Positions 31,877-40,675 of a DNA stretch of 64,000 nt are shown here, in pieces. The DNA is taken from assembly GCF_016711335.1 (NCBI RefSeq), contig NZ_JADJTF010000004.1, positions 134,327-198,326 on the forward strand, written 5' to 3'. Each line of letters begins with the position of its first letter. Position 1 is the stretch's first letter. Under the pieces are notes generated by a model. That model saw only the letters and a program-made list of their open reading frames with translations. It made no database searches and was not told where the DNA came from. The position numbers and the translations under genes were made by a program. Source of the DNA: Thiofilum sp. (GTDB lineage Bacteria > Pseudomonadota > Gammaproteobacteria > Thiotrichales > Thiotrichaceae).

Positions 31877-33829
31877 TCAGCTATTCATAGTACCAAAGGC
31901 TATATCTGCTGATTTGATTTCTGTCCTATCAAAACTAAAGCCTTTGAGCGCAGATAAATCATAATCCTCAGTAGAGTAGTTAAAAGCGACTACCCCCTGA
32001 CCTAATTGCCTTAAACGCAATCCTTCTGGTAATCGTACTGTGGTTAAACCTAATTCATTACATAAAGGTTCTAATAACTGCATATAGCCCACTAAATCTA
32101 ACCATGCACCACAATAAATAACTCGGTTTTGTCGAGCGGCTATGGGTTCATTTTTTAGAGTGCTTAATAAAATATTGGCTTCATCGGGTAGAATTAAATA
32201 TTCACACCAATTTTTAATAAACCCTCCTTGTAATAACTCTTCCGTATAAGCAGGTGACAAGCTTTCTACTTGAGCAACCTTTACATTAATGAATTCGGGG
32301 CAATCAGGAGGTAATTGGTTGGGAATGTGGAAATGTGGCGTTTTTGATCCAGTACGTGCCCCTAATATGACTAAACCTTTAGTGGTTTTTAAGGCTTCCT
32401 TTAAAATTTCTGTCCAATACATTAAACCCGGAACCAGTACTAATGAATAAGCACTAAAATCAGTGGTACTAGGTGGGCAAATATCCACTGATAAACCTAA
32501 ACGCCTTAAAGCCCGATATTGCTCAAACACTAAACGGAAATAGCTAAAGGTTTTACCCTGAGGTTGTGTGGTCCAAGCCCAATCCGACTCATAATCAAAT
32601 ACTAAAGCGACGGGTGCGGGCTGAGTACTAAAATCAGGATACTGCTTTAATTCTTGGGCTAATTGATGAACTTCGGCTAAAGCTACACTCGGTTCACTAT
32701 CAGGGCGTAGTAACCCGGCATGCATTTGCTCTTGAGCAAAAGGAGCTTGACGCCAGCGAAAATAAGAAACCACCTCAGCGCCGTGTGCAATAGCCTCCCA
32801 ACCCCATAATCGCACCATGCCAGCCAAAGGCACTGGATTAAAGGGCGCCCAATTCACAGGGCCGGGTTGCTGTTCCATTACCCACCAGCGCCCTTTGCCA
32901 ACAGCACGGTATAAATCATGGTGAAAAGCTTGAAAATCGGGATCACCTTGGCGCATAAACGCCAGCTTCCACTCAACTGGGTCTTCCGAGCGGTCTTCCA
33001 AAAAACCTAAGGGATAACTATCCCAACTAGCGGCTTCTAAATCATTACCCACTTTAAAATGATCAAAATCAGTGGTACGCCCCATATAGTTATGTAGCAA
33101 AGGAGTGTTTTGATCAAACTCACGAAGTGCTTTGACCATAGCTTGATTGAATGCGACCACTTGATCAGACGCATAACGTCTGAAATCGAGCCAATGACTA
33201 GGATTAGCCTCGGTTACAGTGAGGTTAGGGAGATCAATTTCAGCAAAATCAGCGTACTCCATAGACCAAAAAACATTCCCCCAAGCTTGGTTGAGTGCCT
33301 CAATAGTGGAATAGCGTGTTGCTAACCATGCTCTAAATCCAACTAAAGCCGCAGCCGAGTAAGAGAGGGTGGTATCATGACAACTATATTCATTATCAAT
33401 TTGCCAAAAGCCTAAATAGGGATTTCCCGCATAGCGCTCAGCCAATATACCCGTAATGCGAGCGGCTTCTTCACGATAGCCTTTATGCGAAAAATCATAA
33501 TGCCGTCTTGAACCAAAGTTACGTACTCGCCCTGTTTGATCTACTGGCAACATATCGGGGTATTTGTCCAGTATCCAGCGGGGTGGTGTAGCAGTAGGAG
33601 TGCCTAGGATAATCTTTAAACCCGCTTGACCTAATATAGCAATAGCTCGATCTAGCCATGCAAAATTAAATTGATTAGGTTTAGGCTCAAGACGACTCCA
33701 TGCAAATTCGCCAATGCGTACCCATTGCAAACCAGCCTCCACCATGCGTCGTGCATCATCAGCCCACTGTGCTTCAGGCCAATGCTCAGGGTAATAGCAC
33801 ACACCTAGACTGGGTTTCATGGGCTTCAT
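31877..33829 (-). CDS. GH42 beta-galactosidase
   Basis: The 650-residue protein is a complete GH42 enzyme: LGVCYYPEHWPEAQWADDARRMVEAGLQWVRIGEFAWSRLEP at the start of the barrel, acid/base glutamate in FWQIDNEYSCHDT, nucleophile glutamate in WWVMEQQPGPVNWAP, then the trimerisation and beta domains. No signal peptide, so it splits imported beta-galactosides such as lactose in the cytoplasm. GGAGG precedes the ATG. It overlaps the lactonase gene by four bases and is the last gene of the long galactose operon, giving galactose to the pathway encoded upstream. Confidence 0.92.
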   Translation of the reverse strand: MKPMKPSLGVCYYPEHWPEAQWADDARRMVEAGLQWVRIGEFAWSRLEPKPNQFNFAWLDRAIAILGQAGLKIILGTPTATPPRWILDKYPDMLPVDQTGRVRNFGSRRHYDFSHKGYREEAARITGILAERYAGNPYLGFWQIDNEYSCHDTTLSYSAAALVGFRAWLATRYSTIEALNQAWGNVFWSMEYADFAEIDLPNLTVTEANPSHWLDFRRYASDQVVAFNQAMVKALREFDQNTPLLHNYMGRTTDFDHFKVGNDLEAASWDSYPLGFLEDRSEDPVEWKLAFMRQGDPDFQAFHHDLYRAVGKGRWWVMEQQPGPVNWAPFNPVPLAGMVRLWGWEAIAHGAEVVSYFRWRQAPFAQEQMHAGLLRPDSEPSVALAEVHQLAQELKQYPDFSTQPAPVALVFDYESDWAWTTQPQGKTFSYFRLVFEQYRALRRLGLSVDICPPSTTDFSAYSLVLVPGLMYWTEILKEALKTTKGLVILGARTGSKTPHFHIPNQLPPDCPEFINVKVAQVESLSPAYTEELLQGGFIKNWCEYLILPDEANILLSTLKNEPIAARQNRVIYCGAWLDLVGYMQLLEPLCNELGLTTVRLPEGLRLRQLGQGVVAFNYSTEDYDLSALKGFSFDRTEIKSADIAFGTMNS

Positions 33830-34686
33830 ACTTTTACCTCCGGCTCAGGTAAACCCGCAATAGATAGTGGATAGGCTAATATGGCTCCGGCTTGCGGTTG
33901 TTGACTCAATTCATCAGCACTCAAATCACCAATCGCACTGCTAATGAATAAAGTCTGGTAGTGAGATCCGCCAAATGTAGGACAGGTAGGGCGTGAAACT
34001 GGGAATTTAATGATCTGATCGATCTTGCCCTCAGGGGTATAGCGTACCACTCTAGAGCCATTCCACTGTGCGTTCCACATAAATCCTTGGCTATCAATCA
34101 CCGCACCATCAGGCTCTATAGAAGTGCCCGATAGGTCTACCCACAAACTAGGCTCACCTATAGGCCAACCTGCTGCATCTAAAGTCCAACGATAAATATG
34201 CGCCAATTTAGAGTCAGCAAAATAAGCACAATCACCACAGGGCGAAAAACAAATCGCATTAGGGATGGAAATATTAGCTCTAAGCTGTACGACTTCACCC
34301 TGATAGTAGCGATAAATAGCCCCTGCTTTGTCTTGAGCTTGTTTGCCCATAGTACTAATCCAAAAGCCACCTTGACGATCAGCACGTCCATCATTAGAGC
34401 GTGTCATGGGGTTAGTTGCTTCTAAGTCTGCTAGCTTTTCAAGCTCACTATTAAAAGTGCTTAAGCGCCATAAGCCAGTTTCAGAGGCGAGTAATAAGCC
34501 ACCGTTTTGTAATTTTGCAGCCGCTGAAAAATACTCACTCAATGAACGCTCTTGCACTGAACGAGTCGCCAGATCACAGCAATAGAAACGTTGGGCTAAA
34601 ATATCAAACCAATACAGAGTATCTTCTGTACCTAATGTGCCTTCACCTAATTGGCAATGGCAGTCCTGAAAAACAGTCACACTCAT
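33826..34686 (-). CDS. SMP-30/gluconolactonase-family sugar lactonase
   Basis: The 286-residue beta-propeller begins CQLGEGTLGTEDTLYWFDIL, with the metal-binding glutamate of GEG; further metal ligands are in TRSNDGRADRQGGFWISTMG and SIEPDGAVIDSQGFMWNAQWNG. In this operon it should open the galactonolactone formed by the SDR dehydrogenase to galactonate. It overlaps both its neighbours by four bases (ATGA type), so the whole set is translationally coupled. Substrate preference within the family (arabinono-, galactono- or gluconolactone) is inferred from context only. Confidence 0.85.
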   Translation of the reverse strand: MSVTVFQDCHCQLGEGTLGTEDTLYWFDILAQRFYCCDLATRSVQERSLSEYFSAAAKLQNGGLLLASETGLWRLSTFNSELEKLADLEATNPMTRSNDGRADRQGGFWISTMGKQAQDKAGAIYRYYQGEVVQLRANISIPNAICFSPCGDCAYFADSKLAHIYRWTLDAAGWPIGEPSLWVDLSGTSIEPDGAVIDSQGFMWNAQWNGSRVVRYTPEGKIDQIIKFPVSRPTCPTFGGSHYQTLFISSAIGDLSADELSQQPQAGAILAYPLSIAGLPEPEVKV

Positions 34687-35291
34687 AGGCTGCCTCGCGC
34701 TTGGTCATAGGCTTGAACTAATAAAGCCGCTTTTTGTTTAACAGTATCCAAGCTATCGCTGGGACGGTATAAAGCGGTTCCTATACCAAAGCCCGTAATA
34801 CCTGCTCTCAGCCAGTCTGAAAAATCAGATGCATCCACCCCGCCGACAGCGAAACATTGAGCCTCTGGAGGCAGTACCGCTTTTAAAGCTTTCAAGCCGC
34901 TCAAACCTAGTAAAGACGCTGGAAAAAACTTTAAGCCATTAGCCCCCGCTTGTAAGGCAGCAAAACATTCGGTAGCCGTAAAGACTCCGGGCAAACTGAC
35001 CATATTAAGCTCACGGGTACGAGTAATAATAGCGGGATCACAATTGGGCGATACTATTAAGCGCCCACCTAGTTGTTGGATATGTTCCACTTGCTCTAGG
35101 GTCAATACCGTACCTGCGCCAATTAAGGCTTGTGAGCCAAAAGCTTTTGCAAGCAACTCAATACTTTTAAACGGTTCAGGAGAGTTTAGGGGGACTTCAA
35201 TTTGGGTAATACCCGCTGCTATTAAACACTCGCCCACTGCTAGTACTTCATTGGGCTGTATACCGCGTAGAATGGCTATTAGTTGCCGCAT
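34683..35291 (-). CDS. dgoA: 2-dehydro-3-deoxy-6-phosphogalactonate aldolase
   Basis: This is a class I aldolase of the KDPG/KDPGal family, 202 residues. It splits 2-keto-3-deoxy-6-phosphogalactonate into pyruvate and glyceraldehyde 3-phosphate. The catalytic glutamate is in GITQIEVPLNSPEPFKSI and the Schiff-base lysine in GANGLKFFPASLLG. The N-terminus LIAILRGIQPNEVLAVGECLIAAG is of DgoA type. AGGAG lies eight bases before ATG. The next gene upstream, dgoK, overlaps by 13 bases. Confidence 0.9.
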   Translation of the reverse strand: MRQLIAILRGIQPNEVLAVGECLIAAGITQIEVPLNSPEPFKSIELLAKAFGSQALIGAGTVLTLEQVEHIQQLGGRLIVSPNCDPAIITRTRELNMVSLPGVFTATECFAALQAGANGLKFFPASLLGLSGLKALKAVLPPEAQCFAVGGVDASDFSDWLRAGITGFGIGTALYRPSDSLDTVKQKAALLVQAYDQARGSL

Positions 35292-36211
35292 AAACCTAAC
35301 TCCTGATAAGCCCGATATAAGCCCGTCTGCACTAATGTCTCGCCCTCAAAAATAGTCGCCTTAACCCCTAAAAGGCTTAGGCTATGGGCATAAAGTTGCA
35401 CTAGGGTACTGTTGCCAATAAGCGCATAAGGTAAATCAACCTGTATAAAACCTTGTTCCTGCATGGCTGCCATTTCTAACGCTAATAAATAAGCAGAAAG
35501 CTTAGTACGTAAAGTCTCCGCTTTGGTGTCCAGTAATAAATGCTCAGCGCGTAAACTAAAAAGTTGATAACTCAGTTGCGCTGGTTGTGCTAAAGCACTT
35601 AAAAAAGCAGCATCAAAAGCCTCAGCCGCCCATGTTTGCGTAGTGACAGAGTGGCGCAGCATCGATTGCTCAGAAAGCAGTTGAAATAATTCTCCCGTCA
35701 TACAGGTATGAAACGCTTGAATCACACCTTCTTGTAACCTTACCCACTTAGAATGAGTGCCGGGCAAAATGACCACGCCGTCAAAATCAGGTTGTTGCGT
35801 CAATAGGCCTATGACCTGCGTTTCTTCACCGCGCATGACATCGGGTGGATTAAGTTGTTTTAAGCCGGAAAGAATATAGACCTGAATACGAGGGTCTTGT
35901 GTGACAATAAAGGTTGATTGTGCCTGCTTTGCCCAAGACCAAGGTACGTTTAAATATTTGGCTTCTTGCCAACCTTGGCGCGAACCTGCCATACCCGCAA
36001 TTAATACCGGAATAGCTTGGTGATTCACTAACCAAGGCTCGATCAGGTTTAAAAGCGTTGTTTCGTACTCATGACTCTGTAGGGTATTGGCTCCCTGTGG
36101 GCTTTGTTTGGTCTCTAGTACTTTGCCTTGAGCATCCATAGCCCATACGCGCAAACAAGAAGAGCCCCAATCCACTGCAATCCAAGTCATAGTAGGTATT
36201 GAGGTACTCAT
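35279..36211 (-). CDS. dgoK: 2-dehydro-3-deoxygalactonokinase
   Basis: DgoK phosphorylates 2-keto-3-deoxygalactonate. The 310-residue protein has MTWIAVDWGSSCLRVWAMDAQGKVLE at its start, the phosphate-binding fold of the family, then IAGMAGSRQGWQEA, DVMRGEETQVIG and VVILPGTHSKWVRL, all conserved DgoK blocks. The start at 36211 overlaps the SDR stop by four bases; an internal ATG at 36190 is the start used by shorter homologues. The pair dgoK-dgoA identifies the pathway as galactonate catabolism. Confidence 0.92.
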   Translation of the reverse strand: MSTSIPTMTWIAVDWGSSCLRVWAMDAQGKVLETKQSPQGANTLQSHEYETTLLNLIEPWLVNHQAIPVLIAGMAGSRQGWQEAKYLNVPWSWAKQAQSTFIVTQDPRIQVYILSGLKQLNPPDVMRGEETQVIGLLTQQPDFDGVVILPGTHSKWVRLQEGVIQAFHTCMTGELFQLLSEQSMLRHSVTTQTWAAEAFDAAFLSALAQPAQLSYQLFSLRAEHLLLDTKAETLRTKLSAYLLALEMAAMQEQGFIQVDLPYALIGNSTLVQLYAHSLSLLGVKATIFEGETLVQTGLYRAYQELGLCGN

Positions 36212-36999
36212 CCTGTCACCACTACACCGCCATCGACCACTAGCGCTTGCCCCGTCATGGCTCGTGAAGCCTCGGAAGCTAAAAATAGGGTAGGGGCAAT
36301 CATGTCCTCAGGCTGTAATACTGTTTTCAAGCATTGCTTATTAATATGCTCATCTAAAGCCTCTGGCGTGACCCATAATTCTTTTTGCCGCTCAGTCATT
36401 ACCCAGCCGGGGAGTAGTGCATTAACACGAATATTATCTATGCCTAATTCACGCGCTAAACCGCGAGTTAAACCGACAATGCCTGCCTTAGCTGCTACAT
36501 AAGCAGGGTATCCCGCGTTACCCATCAGGTAAGAAATAGAGGATAGATTAATGATAGAGCCACCCCCCGCTGCTTTCATACCTTGAGCTACCCATTTCGC
36601 AGTAAAAAAGTGGGGGCGCAGATTAATATTGAGTGACTGATCCCAATCGGCTACAGAATAGTCTTGCAAACTATGACGATTATCAACCGCTGCATTATTA
36701 ATCAGTACGTTAATCGTACCGTGAGCCTCAACCGCTTGTTGCATTGCTGCCTTTAGAGCCTCAATATCTATAATGTCGCATAGCATAAATAAGGGTCTTA
36801 TCCCGTATTTAGCTTCCATGAGATTACAAAACTCGCTCGCATCCGTGCGCTGTACAAAAGCGACTTTAGCGCCTTGTTGTAAAAAACCTTCGGTCAAAGC
36901 AGCTCCAATGCCTGAGCCACCCCCCGTAATAAATACGCTCGCTCCACGCAAATCGGCAAAGGTACTAGCAGGAGTACCCGAAGAAAGGTGAGTAGTCAT
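36208..36999 (-). CDS. SDR-family sugar dehydrogenase, probable galactose 1-dehydrogenase
   Basis: This short-chain dehydrogenase has 263 residues. The cofactor loop is VFITGGGSGIGAALTEGF (residues 22-39), NNAA follows, and the active site is Ser in INLSSISYL with Tyr and Lys in YVAAK. In this operon it should oxidise D-galactose (or L-arabinose/D-fucose) to the lactone. SDR-type galactose dehydrogenases are known in rhizobia and pseudomonads. AGGAGG is well placed before the ATG. The family alone does not fix the substrate; the neighbours do. Confidence 0.82.
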   Translation of the reverse strand: MTTHLSSGTPASTFADLRGASVFITGGGSGIGAALTEGFLQQGAKVAFVQRTDASEFCNLMEAKYGIRPLFMLCDIIDIEALKAAMQQAVEAHGTINVLINNAAVDNRHSLQDYSVADWDQSLNINLRPHFFTAKWVAQGMKAAGGGSIINLSSISYLMGNAGYPAYVAAKAGIVGLTRGLARELGIDNIRVNALLPGWVMTERQKELWVTPEALDEHINKQCLKTVLQPEDMIAPTLFLASEASRAMTGQALVVDGGVVVTG

Positions 37000-37020
37000 A
37001 AAACCTCCTAGTCCAACACA

Positions 37021-38754
37021 TTAGTGCGATTCACGGGTGACTTCACTGCCACTACGTCCTACCAAAAAGTCTAAATCCGCGCCAGTATCGGCCTGCATGA
37101 CATGATCGATATAGAGTTTGTAATAGCCGCGCGTAAAGGGAAGGGCGGGTGGTTGCCAATGAGCTAAGCGTTGCTGTAACTCGTCGTCACTAATTAATAA
37201 ATTCAGCTCGCCGTTCAATACATCTATGCGAATCCGATCTCCGGTCTGAACTATCCCCAAGGGGCCACCCGCTTGAGTTTCCGGCGTAACATGTAAAATC
37301 ACCGTGCCAAATGCAGTGCCCGACATACGTGCATCCGAGATACGCACCATATCGCGCACGCCTTGTTCAACTAATTTACGCGGAATGGGCATATTGCCCA
37401 CCTCTGCCATGCCCGGATAGCCTTTAGGGCCACAGCCCTTGAGTAGTAAAATTGTATTGGCATCTACAGGCAAATCAGGGCGGTCAATATTAGCTTTCAG
37501 GTCTTCAATACTGTCAAAAACATAGGCTTCAGCTTCATGCTGTAATAGATGTTCACTCGCAGCGGACGGTTTAATAATGGCTCCGCGTGGCGCAATATTA
37601 CCTCTGAGCACTCGAATCCCCGCCGCAGTACGCAAAGGCTTATCTAGGGGGCGAATCACTTCGGGATTAAAGTTTTCTGCCTCTTGCCAATAAGTGCTAA
37701 TCGCTTTGCCCATGACGCTTTGAGCATCACCTTGCAATAAATGTTGAATACTATGAAGTAGGGCTGGAATCCCTCCGGCATAGCAAAAGTCTTCCATTAG
37801 ATATTGACCTGAGGGCATACAATTCACTAGACACGGCACATCAGCGCCATAGGTACTAAAGTCATCTAGAGTTAAGGGCACTCCTACTCGTCCTGCAATT
37901 GCCAGTAAATGTACGACTGCATTAGTGGAGCCACCAATAGCGGCATTAGTAACAATGGCATTTTCAAAGGCTGCACGAGTCAGTACCTTACTTAAGCGCA
38001 GATCTTCTTGGACCATTGCCACAATGCGTTTTCCGGTCATGTGGGCTAAGGCCATACGCCGCGCATCGACGGCGGGTAGTGCTGCATTATGCGGTAGACT
38101 TAAACCCATAGCCTCGACCAATGACGCCATCGTTGAAGCAGTACCCATCGTCATACAGACCCCCGGACTGCGTGACATACCGCTTTCAGCCGCCATAAAG
38201 TCAGACATCGACATGTCACCCGCCCGTACCGCCTCGGAAAATTTCCATACATCTGTACCAGAGCCAATATCTTTGCCGCGCCATTTACCATTCAACATCG
38301 GTCCTGATGACACAACAATAGTGGGTAAATCCACCGAAGCTGCGCCCATCAGTTGCCCCGGCGTAGTTTTATCGCAGCCACCCAGCAATACCACGCCATC
38401 CATGCCATAAGCACGAATCGACTCCTCAACATCCATTGAAAGCAAATTACGATACAACATGGCGGTGGGGCGAATTTGAGTTTCCCCTAAAGACATCACC
38501 GGAAATTCAACCGGAAATCCTCCAGCCTCCCAAACCCCGCGTTTAACACCCTCGGCTAGAGTACGTAAATGGCTATTACAGGGCGTTAATTCTGACCAAG
38601 TATTGCAAATACCAATCACCGGACGACCATCAAAGGCATGATCAGGGAAACCCTGATTTTTCATCCAAGAGCGATGAATAAAACTATCTTTATCCGTTTT
38701 GCCATACCAGTGGCGACTACGTAATACGGGTTTATTCGTGTTATCAGTACTCAT
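37021..38754 (-). CDS. IlvD/Edd-family sugar-acid dehydratase
   Basis: The 577-residue protein belongs to the IlvD/Edd group of iron-sulfur dehydratases. Cluster and metal sites are visible in GICNTWSELTPCNSHLR, VLLGGCDKTTPGQLMGAAS and MSRSPGVCMTMGTASTM; KGCGPKGYPGMAEVG is the C-terminal motif. It is of the arabonate/pentonate subgroup (RSRHWYGKTDKDSFIHRSWMKNQG). In this operon it should turn galactonate into 2-keto-3-deoxygalactonate. The usual enzyme for this step in E. coli, DgoD, is of the enolase superfamily, so this is a non-homologous replacement. The start has no clear ribosome site. Confidence 0.88.
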   Translation of the reverse strand: MSTDNTNKPVLRSRHWYGKTDKDSFIHRSWMKNQGFPDHAFDGRPVIGICNTWSELTPCNSHLRTLAEGVKRGVWEAGGFPVEFPVMSLGETQIRPTAMLYRNLLSMDVEESIRAYGMDGVVLLGGCDKTTPGQLMGAASVDLPTIVVSSGPMLNGKWRGKDIGSGTDVWKFSEAVRAGDMSMSDFMAAESGMSRSPGVCMTMGTASTMASLVEAMGLSLPHNAALPAVDARRMALAHMTGKRIVAMVQEDLRLSKVLTRAAFENAIVTNAAIGGSTNAVVHLLAIAGRVGVPLTLDDFSTYGADVPCLVNCMPSGQYLMEDFCYAGGIPALLHSIQHLLQGDAQSVMGKAISTYWQEAENFNPEVIRPLDKPLRTAAGIRVLRGNIAPRGAIIKPSAASEHLLQHEAEAYVFDSIEDLKANIDRPDLPVDANTILLLKGCGPKGYPGMAEVGNMPIPRKLVEQGVRDMVRISDARMSGTAFGTVILHVTPETQAGGPLGIVQTGDRIRIDVLNGELNLLISDDELQQRLAHWQPPALPFTRGYYKLYIDHVMQADTGADLDFLVGRSGSEVTRESH

Positions 38755-38840
38755 ATTGTTATACTCGCCAAGCTGTTAGTGCTTTTAAAGAGGCAGCATG
38801 ACTTAAATAGATTATGTTTTAGATTGAATAGCTGTTGCAT

Positions 38841-39689
38841 TTATTTAACTGCTCCTAGGGTCAAGCCAGCAATAAAATGTTTTTGCATTAAAAAGAACAT
38901 AGCTACTGGAGGAAGCGCAGCTATGATAGAACCAGCCGATACTAAATGCCATTGTGCAATCCATTGTCCATTTAAGGATTTTAATCCTCCAGTCACTGGC
39001 ATAGCATTATCACCTTGTACCAAAACAGTAGCCCAAAAATAGTCATTCCATACAAAAGTAAAAATTAATACCGATAAGGCTGCAATTGCAGGTCGTACTA
39101 AGGGTAAAACTACATACCAGAAAATTTTAAATTCGCTGACTCCCTCTACCCGTGCGGACTCAATTAAATCAAAGGGGAGTGCTTTAATAAAGTTGCGCAT
39201 AAATAAAGTACAAAATCCAGCTTGAAAAGCTGCATGAAATAAAACTAAGCCTGTAATAGTATCGTATAATCCTGTTTTAACTGAAAAATCACGTACCGGA
39301 ACCATTAGGATTTGAAAGGGGACAAAATTACCCGCCACAAATAAAAAGAACAGTAATACACTGTATTTAAATTTATAAATGGCTAAGGCATAGCCCGTCA
39401 TGCAGCTTATACCTACAGCAATAATCACAGTAGGAATAGTGATTTTAAATGAGTTTAAAATATAATGAGCAATAGGGGAGTTATTAAAAACGGCTGAATA
39501 GTTTTCCAATAAATTAAAGCTAGTCGGCCATCCCCAGTAATTACCCGCAGTAATATCGCCCGGATCACGAATAGAAGTCAGTAGCACGGCTACTAAGGGC
39601 AATAACCAAATAATTAATACTATAGGCAGTGATAATTTATAAATCCACTGCGCTTGAGGTGATAAGCTTTCAATAGGGCGTGGAAACAT
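38841..39689 (-). CDS. Sugar ABC transporter permease, MalG type (galactose operon)
   Basis: The 282-residue protein has six membrane helices and the EAA loop IESARVEGVSEFKIFWYVVLPLVRPAIAALSVL near residue 180. GGAG lies nine bases before ATG. It starts 20 bases after the second permease gene and is followed by an 86-base gap before the dehydratase gene. With the permease and binding protein upstream it makes an importer for a beta-galactoside or galactose. Confidence 0.9.
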   Translation of the reverse strand: MFPRPIESLSPQAQWIYKLSLPIVLIIWLLPLVAVLLTSIRDPGDITAGNYWGWPTSFNLLENYSAVFNNSPIAHYILNSFKITIPTVIIAVGISCMTGYALAIYKFKYSVLLFFLFVAGNFVPFQILMVPVRDFSVKTGLYDTITGLVLFHAAFQAGFCTLFMRNFIKALPFDLIESARVEGVSEFKIFWYVVLPLVRPAIAALSVLIFTFVWNDYFWATVLVQGDNAMPVTGGLKSLNGQWIAQWHLVSAGSIIAALPPVAMFFLMQKHFIAGLTLGAVK

Positions 39690-39709
39690 AGCTTGCTACT
39701 CCTATAGGA

Positions 39710-40612
39710 TTATTTTTCTTGCTGGTACATACGCCAGAGAAAAAAGGAGATATAAACCATCATTATTAAAAACAGTACTACAGCAATAGCGGCTCCATAA
39801 CCCATACGATAGCCATATTCTGAAAGGGCTGTTTCATACATGTAATAGGCTAATACTCTAGATGACCCATAAGGTCCACCTTGAGTCATAATTGAAATCA
39901 GATCAAAAGAACGTAATGCTCCAATAACTGTTACCACTATTGCAATAAAAGTAGCGGGACGTAGCTGAGGTAAAATGACATGCCAAAGCATTCTAAATCC
40001 TTTAGCACCATCTAAGCGTGCTGCTTCGATTTGCTCAGGAGCAACATTATTTAAACCGGTTAAATATAAAATCATACAATAAGCGATTTGGGGCCAAAGC
40101 CCAGCGGCAATAATGCCGTAAGTGACATAACGCTCGTCCGCTAAGATGGCAGGTGGTTTGCCACCGAAAGTGTGATAAATCACAGCTAAAATACCGTTAC
40201 TAGGGTCATAGAACCACGCAAACACTAGCCCTACTACCACTTGACTAATCACAAAAGGAAAAAAGAATAAGGACTTATACAGCCTAATACCAAAAACCGT
40301 TTGATTTAAAAATAAAGCAATTGCTAACCCTACTGGAATAGCTAGCATGTATAAGATTAACCAAATTAAATTATTCTTTAATGAGGTATAGAACGCATCG
40401 TCTTGCCAAAGCTCACTATAATTCGCCAAGCCAATATACTTAGCTGCTGTTAAACCATCCCATTCGTAAAAACTAATAAGAATCGATTGAAAAATGGGTA
40501 AAATAACATATAGCAAAAACATAGCTAATCCGGGCAGTAAAAAAAGCCACGGAGTGAGTAGCAAGCGATTACGTTGCCAAAAGGTTTTTTGAGTATTAGC
40601 AGATGAAGTCAT
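39710..40612 (-). CDS. Sugar ABC transporter permease, MalF type (galactose operon)
   Basis: From ATG 40612 the product is 300 residues. Six membrane segments follow a short cytoplasmic start (MTSSANTQKTFWQRNRLLLTPWLFLLPGLAMFLLYVILPI). The EAA loop is QIEAARLDGAKGFRMLWHVILPQLRPATFIAIVV near residue 210. A longer frame back to 40642 exists but GGAG fits the later start better. It lies 63 bases after the binding-protein gene and forms the pore with the MalG-type permease. Confidence 0.9.
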   Translation of the reverse strand: MTSSANTQKTFWQRNRLLLTPWLFLLPGLAMFLLYVILPIFQSILISFYEWDGLTAAKYIGLANYSELWQDDAFYTSLKNNLIWLILYMLAIPVGLAIALFLNQTVFGIRLYKSLFFFPFVISQVVVGLVFAWFYDPSNGILAVIYHTFGGKPPAILADERYVTYGIIAAGLWPQIAYCMILYLTGLNNVAPEQIEAARLDGAKGFRMLWHVILPQLRPATFIAIVVTVIGALRSFDLISIMTQGGPYGSSRVLAYYMYETALSEYGYRMGYGAAIAVVLFLIMMVYISFFLWRMYQQEK

Positions 40613-40675
40613 ATCAATTTCTACTCCAAAAGTAGAAAGCATTTAATGCTTTCTACTATTAATACAACTATAAGG